Assembly (NCBI RefSeq): GCF_031877795.1
Contig: NC_133932.1
Span: forward strand, 25,236,180 to 25,300,179
Direction of reading: 5' to 3'
DNA from: Strix aluco
Lineage: Eukaryota > Chordata > Aves > Strigiformes > Strigidae
Length of the DNA: 64,000 nucleotides
Under the pieces are notes generated by a model. The model was not told where the DNA came from, did no database searches, and was given only the letters and a program-made list of their open reading frames with translations. A program made the position numbers and the translations under genes. Shown in pieces: positions 28,118 through 38,320 of this stretch; position 1 is the stretch's first letter; the number at the start of each line of letters is the position of its first letter.

Positions 28118-28334
28118 GAAATGTGGCTATTAAAGCCACCCACCAATAGAACTTAAAGAAAGTTAGGTGATGAATTGCAAGCAGCTGCATCTTTACTGCA
28201 CAGTCAGGATTTTATAATAAGCCTGTAGGTAATGATTCTCCACATAATTTTCTTACTCAGCCAAAAAAGGTCTTCTTGGGAAAACCTCAAGAATATGTAC
28301 TAAAGATGAGGTCCCGTGGGGAATTAAAAGAGAT

Positions 28335-28366
28335 TTAGGCATCTAAAGTATCAATTAGATGCCTAA
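28335..28366. repeat. perfect 12-bp inverted repeat, 8-nt loop
   Basis: TTAGGCATCTAA at 28335-28346 is followed, after an 8-base spacer, by its exact reverse complement at 28355-28366. The CCTAA/TTAGG wording resembles old amniote interspersed repeats, and a related palindrome lies at 15749-15760. Flanks do not pair further, so it is unlikely to be a microRNA precursor. Confidence 0.9.
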
Positions 28367-28433
28367 TTTAGATCCTTAAAAACCACAACTAGCCCTAATA
28401 ACACTGCAAAACCATGCAACCCAAAATTACCAA

Positions 28434-28502
28434 CAGAAGAACCTCCTACGTGCCTTAATATGAGACAGCAGTCTGCCACCTTAACCATTTGGCCTCATGG
28501 TC
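28434..28502 (-). pseudogene. tRNA-like relic (Ser-GCT-like or SINE head)
   Basis: Read on the minus strand, GGCCAAATGGTTAAGG (A-box region) is followed by GACTGCT at the expected distance for an anticodon loop with GCT. A variable-arm-length stretch and GCACG..GGAGGTTC, where the T-arm should be, follow. This parallels tRNA-Ser(GCT) in order and spacing. The T-loop after GGTTC is broken and the 3' acceptor strand cannot be paired, so it is not a working tRNA. It could equally be the head of an ancient tRNA-derived SINE. It faces the other relic at 28606-28675. Confidence 0.38.
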
Positions 28503-28605
28503 AGGACGTGTACACACACTTAGACATAAATTCTGTAAACATAAAATCTGACAGACATCAGAGCAGCTCCAACAAAAGGTAATGAGCGTGTGAAACCTCA
28601 GACTA

Positions 28606-28675
28606 GACTGGCTAGCCTGCAGAGTGTTAATTAGGGCACTCTCCTGGGAGGTTTGGGTTCAAATCCTCTCAGATA
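28606..28675 (+). repeat. tRNA-derived SINE relic (A-box and B-box)
   Basis: The segment contains TAGCCTGCAGAG (A-box-like, about 28613), then TTAGGGCACTCTCCTGGGAG, and a perfect pol III B-box GGTTCAAATCC at 28656-28666. This order and wording resemble the tRNA-like heads of old sauropsid SINEs (turtle-type pol III SINEs with TTAGGGCACTC..CCTGGGA..GGTTCAAATCC). No body or tail could be followed beyond it, so it is a degraded fragment. An alternative is a MIR-type CORE-SINE head. Confidence 0.5.
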
Positions 28676-31600
28676 AAGGATGCTGAACAGCATCCTGAGT
28701 GTACTTATCAGCCAGCGACCGTACAAAAAGAGCACCCACGCCAGTGTTTCACAATATAGTCCTAATCCTTCATTGGTTTTAAAAAGAAAAGACTTTCACC
28801 CAATCTCTAGGGAATGTTTTAAGGGTATGAAGCGGAAGAAAAGGCTGCATATTACTTATGTGCTATCCAAAAACAGTATTTCCTATTAACTTCTGTAGGT
28901 GACTCACTGACAGTCCTGCATTTTTACAGCACCCAAAATTCCTCACGAACAATATATGGACCCTATGCACTGCTTTGATATTCTGCAAGACTCTTCCATA
29001 TTTAACTATGATAACACTCTAATCTTCTTTGCATAGCTGAATTTTTCCCAAAATATTTCTAAATTGTTCCTTTGGCCATATTTCAGGCAAACTAAATAAG
29101 TCCGGAGAGTCATCAAAGTATCACAGTGTTTCAGCCTGTTTAAACATTTTTAAATGTACATTACAAAATAATTGTTCAGGGCCATATTAACACTAAAATT
29201 ATTATGTATACAGAGAGCTTTTATTTTCTAAGTGGTATTTATGTGAAAATGTTAAGTGTCAGAGAAAAAATAAAAAGCAGATCGATTCAACAAATGAAAC
29301 ATATTAAGATACTCACTATCCCAGGTGCTCTTTTGGCAGGTCAATTTGTGCAGCTCCAAGAAGGCACAAATGTTCTCTGTCCACACTGTGCCGTAGGTGT
29401 TGCTCCATGGTAAACCCTGCAGTCCTCATTCCTGGATAAGGCTCAGATGGCCAGATCCTGGTTGCATGTCAGGAAGAAACCTGATAGTGCAGTTGCCCCC
29501 TTCATGTCCAGATTTGTTTCAGAAGGAAACCTTTGTTTTTTCCAATAGCTAACATTGCCCGCTTATCAGAGAGTGAGGATAAAGGCAGAGGCCAGACCTG
29601 CTCTTTTTTCTGGACATACAGCATCACTGAGTATCCTTTCATCATTCACTTACTAATTTCATCTAGTTTTATATGTCTATTTGTAGACGTAGCTGTGCAG
29701 TCTCACCAAAATGGAGACTAGCTACAGAAAGCCATTTTCTCCTTTCTCTATAGGGGAATCTGTTGCTATGCAAGCAGCATCCAGAGCAGTCCATTAGTCT
29801 TCGAGGTATACCTGAAACCCAATTAAGGGTACAATGGGAATAGGTTGTTAAGATGGTGTTCCAGGAGGTTTCTGCAGTATTGCTCTATATGTTGGTGACA
29901 AAGTTTGCTTTCCTATTGATCCTAAATGCTATAAGACTATTTTTAAAATACTCAATAAAGGAACTAAGTGTTTTTAAATTGTGCCTTGCTCAGGTGGTAA
30001 AGGATGCTGCCTTTGGTTTTGGACTTAAACTCTTCGGCTGGTAAAATAAAGAAGATATGCAAGTATCGCAGAGGTATATAGGAACATTCACTACTGAGTT
30101 AATTGCTAATTAGTCACAGAAACCTGACAGCATTTGAGCTCCTCTTTCTGAAAGTGACTCTGAACAGAAAGTGTTTTATTCCATTTATCAGTGTTTCAAA
30201 CAGACGCTGCATCCCACCACTCACTAACAGAAGGGCTGCCTCTGCCCGCCTCTCTGATGTGCTCCTGGCCAGGACTTTTCAGCAGGCCTGCAGGCGTTCA
30301 TGTCCTCGTAGACATGAGGCACTCTATGGGCATTGTGCCCCAGCTGCCCTTAGTCCCTGCTTATTTCTTAAATATGAATATCCTGTGAAAATACCTTTGG
30401 GTCCCAGGAAGGACACTGCTCTCTTAGGCTATTTCTGCAGCTGCCTCTCTCTCGCTCAGTGACTGAAATCACTGTGTCCCCTTCTAGCAGGGACAGCGAG
30501 CACCGCCACTGGCAGAGCAGCGTTTCACTCGTGCCCAGCCTGAAGGGATGCATTGCTGTGATGCTGAAGAAGATGCCCAAGAAAACATACCAGACTGTCT
30601 AGCAGCAGAGTGTACTTGGTTTGATAGTCAGCAATAGGTTTTGCAGGGGAACTATCCTTTCAGCAGATATTGAGGTCTGAGTTTAATACAAGAAATAACT
30701 CACTCAAACTTTTTTTTTCTCAGAGTTATCTGTTGATATGAATAACACCAATCCCCTCTGTCTCCTGCTATGCCACTGAATTTCAGCCTTGTGTGAACTC
30801 AGTTAAATATCATGTACCTGATATGGTAGGCCCACCAGTTGCCGCCAGCTTCACGTTTCAGTGCCCTCCTCCAGCATGTAGCAGCATGAGGACTCTACAG
30901 TGCAGCCATGACAAAGGAACATATGGTGTATGCTAAACCATGGGTATTGTTGGACTTACATAGCCATTCACTGCACTTATATTAATCAAGCTGTATAAGG
31001 GGAAATTCCAGTTGCCCATAAGTCAACAAAAGTTAGATCAGATGCAAAAGACCAGAAGAAATATGTTGCATATTTTCAGGCTTCTAAGATAGCTGCATAT
31101 TCTAATTTTTTCACTTTCATGTCATGCCTTATCTCTGCAGTCAAATTCAAGAAGAGTATTTTGCTGACAAAATGGTTTCAAAGTCTGTGCTAATAGCCTA
31201 AGCTCTTCTCTCTTTCTCTTCCAGGTGGTTGCTTTGGTTTCATGTGGTGCAACATGCTGCTGTTGTATTTGTCTAACAGGGCAGCTTCAAATGCCTAATG
31301 ATTTCAGTGTGTTAGTTCTTTCTTTGTTTCACTATATACACAGATACATTGCCAAGGAAATGGAAATTTAAACAAGTCACAGAATTTCTGAAATATAGAT
31401 GACATAAAAGCTGCTTGCTAAAGTATATCATACCCTGGCAACTTAATGTCTTGCAGTAATGAGAAAATTCAGAGTTATTTCTAGTGGCAATTGATCATAC
31501 TACTACAGTGTTCAGGAGAAACGCTAGATAAAATGGAAAAGAGTGTCATGTCCATCAGTAGAGAAAATACCTCTGAAAGCAAGTATAGCAGAAGATACCC

Positions 31601-32390
31601 TAAATAAATTAACTGAACCTTTTAATGGAATAAATCCAAGTCAGATTTGTCCTAAAATTAGATTGTTTATGATACTTGGGATTTCTGAAAACATTTAGCT
31701 TAAAACCCAAAACATCCTGTCTATTCCCCTCCTTTGTTTGCAGATTTGTTCTGCTTGGATACGCCAACATGAAAGAAAAATGGTATAGAAAGCAGCCACA
31801 AACAAAATAAAAACTTCACACTCCACAGTGTTCTTGCTGCTGAAGTCAAAAGAAAGGTGTCATGAATAAAGAAAGGAATTAGCAGCTGAATTATTTTCTG
31901 CATGTACTTTTCATGCAGCATATACTTTTCATCTGAAAGCTCCATGGTGTCTTTAATAGTGTTATTAACGTCATCCTTTTAAATAAGATTTCCAGACTCA
32001 CACTGCTCTTTCTTAAGGTGTAGCAACTAAGGCAGATAAGCAGCATGAAAAGGAGCAAAACTGAACTGCTTTGGGGTTCCAGTAGTTCCTACCTCTGAAG
32101 AAAAAGGAGTATAGAGAACTATTGCCTGTTTGATGCCAAACAAGCTACTTACTCCCTTGTTGAGTCTCTTGGTCTCTTGTGACTGGATCAAGTGGCATCT
32201 GACTCCATTGTACTGGCAGGATGTCAGAGCACCAAAACAGGCAGGAATAGATTTGACCATGGGAAAAGGTTAAGTGCAGGTAGTGAATGATATGGTGTAC
32301 AGATCATTCAGGTCCACACTCCAAGTCCATGTCACATAACCTGCACCACATGTGGACAACATTATTTAATGTTTGCATCACTTCAAGGAT
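28676..32390. other. intergenic, no gene seen
   Basis: A mildly GC-rich patch at about 30200-30560 holds overlapping frames on both strands (119 codons on plus at 30103-30462) with no recognisable domain. The rest is AT-rich and featureless. Confidence 0.65.
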
Positions 32391-32472
32391 GGATAGGATA
32401 GGATAGGATAGGATAGGATAGGATAGGATAGGATAGGATAGGATAGGATAGGATAGGATAGGATAGGATAGG
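32391..32472. repeat. (GGATA)n pentanucleotide microsatellite, ~16 units
   Basis: An 82-bp perfect tandem array of GGATA on the plus strand, preceded by the imperfect unit GGAT. The reverse strand reads as an open frame rich in ILSYP repeats, which is not coding. No other feature is attached to it. Confidence 0.98.
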
Positions 32473-33301
32473 AAAGTAGGCAGACAAAAGGGTGGGCAGA
32501 GATACTTGAAAAAATCTCTCATCTGTAGCTAATTCCGCCCTTGGTCATTTTGTGGAAATCAGTGAATATTATACTTACTGTTGCAGGGCAGGTGTGAAGA
32601 AGACAAAAGCATGTGGGTCAGTCAGTGTGTCAGAAATAGGTCTTTGGTTAGGAGTAACTGCAAACCACTCCTCAGCAGCAACCAAACTCTATGGAGGCAA
32701 CACCACTGCCAACCACCTGTATCCCTCACCCTAGCTACAGTCCACTGTCACTGCACTTCTCTGGCTATTTCAAAAACTTTAGTTTCTACTCCTCCCAGCA
32801 GCTCTGTCTCTTGAATTCCCATTGCAGTGCTACAGCAGGGATAGAGACTAATGAAAGGTTTCACAGGGGATTAAATGCATAACTGACGTTTATTACTGTT
32901 ATCATATTTTCCTATGGCAGTCACCAGTCAGGGCCTGGGGCCACTGTGGTATACTCTGAATAGGCATAAAGGAAAAGTTGGTCAGGGACCTTCTGTTGAA
33001 AATACAGTTTTGATTAAGACTATTTAACACTTAAATCTTATTTAGAGGCAGGAGAAATAGGTTTTAACCAGAAAGTCTTGCACATGCTCAAGCAAATTTA
33101 AAAACAGAGAGTTCCCACTGCAAAACTGAAGTCTCCTCATGTGACATGAAGGTCACACCACAAGACAGCAGAGCAGGAAAACATACATTTAAAATCATTT
33201 TGTGAAAAGACTTTTCATGAAAGAGATTATATAAAGAGCAAACCTGAAGACCTGTAATGATTTATTTTATCTGTAGGACTCTTAATGCAGAATCTTAGAC
33301 C
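32473..33301. other. intergenic, no gene seen
   Basis: Between the GGATA array and the CR1 tail. Three overlapping short frames (60-77 codons) around 32552-32882 use different registers of the same bases and are taken as chance. Confidence 0.65.
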
Positions 33302-33437
33302 CCTAGAAGTGTTCAAGGCCAGCTTGGATGGGGCTTCGAGCAACCTGGTCTAGTGGAAGGTATCCCTGCCCATGGAAGGGGGACTGGAACCAGATGAACT
33401 TTAAGGTCCCTTCCAAACCAAACCATTCCATGATTCT
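33302..33437 (+). mobile_element. CR1 LINE fragment, 3' end only
   Basis: Chicken-repeat-1 elements are the dominant non-LTR retrotransposons of birds and are usually severely 5'-truncated. This copy shows the typical 3' wording in order: GTTCAAGGCCAGCTTGGATG, then GGGC...GAGCAACCTGGTCTAG, then TGGAAGG..TCCCTGCCCATGG, then TTTAAGGTCCCTTCCAA, ending with CCATGATTCT. CR1 ends in short octamer repeats instead of poly-A, and the end at 33437 agrees with that. About 136 bp remain and no part of ORF2 is present. Changes from the usual wording suggest an old insertion. An open frame starting at 33328 is just this UTR read through. Confidence 0.92.
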
Positions 33438-36400
33438 CCAATTCACTAAATCATATATATATATTTTGAAACTCTTTCAGTGTTCTGAATTTTGTTTACA
33501 TTCACTACATATATATGTGCTTTGTTCTTCACAATCTATAATCTCTTTTACTGAGATTACAGGAAAATGAAGTTTCAATCTTGTGCATTGTGGCACTCAC
33601 TCTGTTAAGTATAAAAATGTCTGTGCCATAAGAAATTTATCGGTATTATGATTTCATCAAGAGAGAAAACATTGTAATGGGAAAGTCTTTCATCTACAGC
33701 TGCCTTGAAACTGCAAAGTCTGTATCACAATTTTGAACTGAAACTTATTTTCTAACACATTATGATCTGGAGATAGTTCATGAGATGCAATAGTGGCAAC
33801 CATGGACCACTCTTTGTGTGTGTGTGTGGTGTGTCTGTTGTGTGTATGTTGGTGGGGTGGAGCCACTCAAAACACTCTTTACTGAGCCATGGTGTATGCA
33901 TCATGGTGACATTCCACACCAGATAGGGCAATTACATTTTTGGAGCAAAAGAAGCCAGGCCACTCCTATGGGCCTCAGCATGCATTGTAAACATTCAGCA
34001 GGGTCATTTCATTGTGCTTGGATGGTTAGACCAAGCTGAAGGCCATCTTATTTTTTCATCACTATTATAGCTAGCAAGCCTGCCCTTCTGATTACAGATG
34101 TTACAGTAACTCTTCCATCGGGTAAGCCACAAAAATAGAATCTGGTTTTCCAAGCCCTGATTCACTGGAGCAATTTTCACTCTTGCAGTTCTTTCTAATG
34201 AAACCATCAGATCTATTCCCATGGCTGAAGGTCACAGTGAAACATGGAGACAACTGGATTCTTTTAATATCTGACATTTTAGAAGCCACTCAGAACACTG
34301 CAAGATCGCTGCCTAAATAATGTTTGCAAGGGAACTACTGTGTGTAGCAGGAAGTAAGAAAGCCAGTGAAGGAGATAAACATACAGAAGGGAAGACAAAA
34401 GTAAGTGTCTCCTATGTCACAATTAGAACTACACAAGGCAGACGACAGTGCCTTGAACTTGCGTCCTTGCTAATCAAGTGCATTCTAAGTGATATAATTG
34501 GCTGGCTGCAAATCAGAAAATAGTAGATGGTAGCTGCCAAGGTTTGTTGTTTTAATGAAAAAACATTGTAAAGAGATTTCAAATGGTGGCACACTGTACA
34601 GTCTCCTTTTGTACAGAGCTGCTTTGTGAACATCTTGAAAAAGATAACAACACATTTCAGCTTTGAGTCAGAACACTGGGAGAAATGCCAGGCTAGCCCA
34701 AACTGATTTGGTTACCTACTTCACTTCCAGCAGATGTCTTAACAGTGTAGATGCTGCTAAGATGCATATAAAGAATGGAACTTGATTAGAATACACATTA
34801 CTGAATAGGAAAATGGCCCATTCCATACATACAAAACTACATTAAAAGAATTTTTCAGAGGACATTACTAGGATTGCTAACTGTATCACTAAACTGACAG
34901 CAGTCCTCTTTAAATTGAGTTCAGTGTTCCCTTCCAAACATCTCCAGTGCATCATTTGCTTTGTCTCTCCACTCTCCTTGGTGGCTTTCAAAACCTGGAG
35001 CTGATTCCAGCATTCGTTACTTAACCACAGTTTCTGTAAATCCTTTCTTCTGGTGCTTGCCCCACTCTCTGCCTTCCTCCTCCCAACTCTCTGCCCACTC
35101 ATGGACATCTCATCTCCAGGTTCCTTTCTTCTCACACTGTTGAAGGCATAGGTGGCCAGATTTAATTTTTTGTAGTAGAGAGCCACCCTTTTTCTGTGCC
35201 CTCTTCTCTTGAAATAGCATAACAATTTTGTTATATTCCCCATCATCCATTGTCACTTGCATTGTACTATGAACTCACAGCATAGATTACTATAACCTAT
35301 ACTACAGGATCAAGCACCTTAGCTGGCAAAGCAGCTGTCACTCTGGTCCATAAAAGAGGCGTACATGAATTGCTGAGAATAACTGTGAGGACCCAGATGC
35401 AGTTAAATTCAGCTGTAGTTATTCCTCACCTCCAAGAGACTGTGGCACTTCTTCTTTCAAGGAGACGCCATTGAGGGGCCATAGGGAAGCTCTGCAGTGG
35501 GAAAGATGCTCTCCTTCCCCACTGCCCTTATGGTGACTTTGGTACCTCCCAGGGGTAAGCAAGGCTGCTGCAGGTCTCCTGGTGAGGGAGCAGGACTGGC
35601 TCTATAGTTGGCTCCTTCTCAGCTATTTGACAGGTTGCCGAAATTTCCCTAAGGAATCCAAGCAAAGTAAGTTGAAATGAAATGCTATAAATGTATAACA
35701 GCATAGACTTTTATCAGGTAAAGACAGGGCATTTTGTCTAGCCAAGGGGCTTTCTTCCTCACGGATTTCAAAGGTCTCCTGTGAAGAAAAGCAGTAGCTA
35801 GCTGTTTAAAGAAAGGTTATACACATTCAAAATGTAGGCTTAGGGAACTTCACTACAGGATTCATTCTTGGATCCCACTAAGATTCTAAATATACTGTTC
35901 TTCATGTGAGAATTTTACATATGTTTTTGTTAAAAGAAAGGTCACACTGTGAGTTTATTGGATTTTTACATTTCTGGATGTAGTGGATTCCAGAGATGTA
36001 AATTCTTCTTTCAAAATACTATCAACTATCACAATTTTTTTGCCTGAAGGATCAGCATCTGTGGCTGTTTCCAGCTGATAGCTACAGATCAGTGCTGTTT
36101 GAACATCATTTGATCTACTGAGATGGTACTAAGTGAACACAGTTGATGGTTTTGTGGAGTTCTAGTTGTCTGCTCCAGTTGAAAGCTAGTTGTCTGCTTC
36201 ACTGGAGATATAAGCTGAAACAGCTGATCAAGAATGAGATCTTATTTGAATAGTTAAACACTGTCTTCATCTGAGCATTAACTAATTTGCATGGCAAAAT
36301 TCCAATTTACCATCTATCACTTAAATGACAGCTTGTGAAACAGTAGTTCAGTATTCTTCACTTGCAGTGTTAGATTTCTATTCAAATCAGGAGACGAAAC

Positions 36401-37170
36401 ATATGTGGAGTGTGTGTGTTGGGGGCAGGCATTGTAAAACACACACAGAATGCATACTTAACACCAAAAGCATTAGATATAAAATATAGAATATAAACAT
36501 GGAAATTACTCTGTTCCATTAAAAAACAACCACCAAAAAACAACTGTTTGAACTGATCAGAAACAATAAACAATATGTTAAAATCTTCTCTTAATCCATA
36601 GGACCAGAGGCATGTGGTAAATCTAAATTTGTTTCCTTGAGCATAATGGCAGCATCCCACTGAGTTGTTCCTTAGAAACTACAAATGTGCCACAAAAAAA
36701 GAGGTCCACCCATTTTCCTCGAATGCAGAAAGAATTGTGCTTGCTTCTTGGTTTGGGGTAGCTTAAGCATCTAGTTACAAAAAAGATATTCCTAGGTAAA
36801 ACCCAGATTTAGAGCTAATCCAAAATCTGTCATTATACATTGGCCCGTGGATGTTAACCAGGTGTATAGGGCCCAGAAACTTGATGAGATCTTCTATCTG
36901 GAAACATTATCTGTTTGGGGAGTATCTGTATCCATTACAAAGTCAGCGTGTTTTAAGTCTGTAAATTGATGGCTTAAAATAGGAGCAATTTCAGGAAGCA
37001 GGAGGAACTGCAAACGAAGCACTGTTGCATTCAGATTATCAATGCAGAGCTGCTGGACACCACTTTGAGGCCCACTCACAGCCAGAAGGTTAATGCAGCC
37101 TCCTGTCTGTCAACACAAGTTTAGAAAAAGACATATTTTGACTTCAGGGAGGTTTTAAATTGTTATTTTT
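33438..37170. other. intergenic, no gene seen
   Basis: Includes the GT-rich tract (33813), a minus-strand frame of 134 codons (34842-35246) that is basic and unrecognised, a GC-richer patch at about 35390-35640, and a partial tandem duplication CTAGTTGTCTGCT (about 36166-36204). Confidence 0.65.
33813..33860. repeat. GT-rich low-complexity tract
   Basis: Interrupted GT repeats on the plus strand pass into GTTGGTGGGGTGG. Alternating purine-pyrimidine sequence of this kind is prone to left-handed DNA, but this is only a composition-based remark. Confidence 0.85.
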
Positions 37171-38320
37171 GCTGTATGGATAATCTAAATATATTGCCAC
37201 TACATTTCATTTCAAGGTTAAGCAATACAAGCAAAATTCCCTCTGAAACAAACACACGTCCTCATCACTGTCCCAAGTGCTTCTGCTCCCTCATCCATCC
37301 CCATGGCTCCCATGACGTACCTCGATTTCATGCTATAAAGATGTTCCTGGTACAGCACTGGTTTCACTTTATTCCACACACTTTAAACTCAAGAAGAAAC
37401 CTGCAGGAAATAACTAGTTTTAAGCACTGTGGGGATACCTGGGAAGCCAAGCACATCGGCCAGCAGGCTCTACAGGAGGCTGGTGTGGAGCAGCGCAGAC
37501 ACAGCCGCTCTGCGTCACTTGACCCCAAGGACAGGGAAGCGCTGGTCCTGGATGAAGTTACCAGTGCCGATGTGCTGAATCCAGATCCCTAGTACAAGCC
37601 TCTGACACACTTTGTGCACCAAGGTAGCATATCCCCTCTTTTGTATGCAAGTCACAAGCATAAGTCTTCCAAGAGCCTTTTTTTTTGGTAGAAATAAATT
37701 CAGCCTTTCCCCAAGCCAGATCCTAAGCATTAAAGCAAGACCTCTTTAGTTATTCTTGTAGGTGATTCTTCAGCACTAGCAGGTGCTCAGCATCCTGCAG
37801 GAGGTGGAAACAAAACCACTTTTTTTTTGGAAAAGCCAAACAAGTTTGAAAACTCTGGATCACATTTCCACATAAGAAACCAGACAGCTCACTTCTATAT
37901 CCCAGCTCCTCCTCTGAGAAGAACCACAGATTTCTGCCAGCATGTCCTGTGTGGCAGCCCCACCATGTGCTGCTGTGGTCATGGGGGTCCTTCCCTCTGA
38001 GTCTCACTCCTGGCCTAAGCACAGTGACCCAGTGGTTCTTGCCCCAGGATGATGGCTTAGCCATGCAATGCTCAGCTAGTTCCTCCTGCCTCACAGCCCT
38101 CAGAGGTGGTGAAGCAAGCTCCTCCTGCTGCTGCTTCTAGTTCAGTCTGGCCCAGTGCTCTAGCATGTCACACTACCCTTGGCTGCCAAAAACATATGTG
38201 CAGTCGGTTCCCTCAGGCTCTCGGAGGCCTGGGGCAGGCAACAGGAACTACAGGGTAGGTTGGCTCGTTCCCCTGGTTTTCAGCTCCTGGAGGGGGCTTG
38301 GACCTGGTCTTTAAACTCTG
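37171..38320. other. GC-richer island, unrecognised
   Basis: About 1.1 kb is markedly GC-richer than the desert around it and holds competing frames of 138 codons (37176-37592, plus) and 114 codons (37750-38094, minus). Neither has a motif I recognise. The abrupt change in composition fits an old mobile element, for example an LTR remnant, or a non-coding RNA exon. Confidence 0.4.

Noticed and set aside
33328..33570. 80-codon plus-strand frame
   Set aside because: It is the CR1 3' untranslated region and its flank read through.
34842..35246. 134-codon minus-strand frame
   Set aside because: Basic, low-information sequence without a recognisable domain or nearby promoter or splice context; treated as chance.
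37176..37592. 138-codon plus-strand frame in the GC-richer island
   Set aside because: No motif or family resemblance, and overlapped or followed by antisense frames; the composition alone explains its openness.
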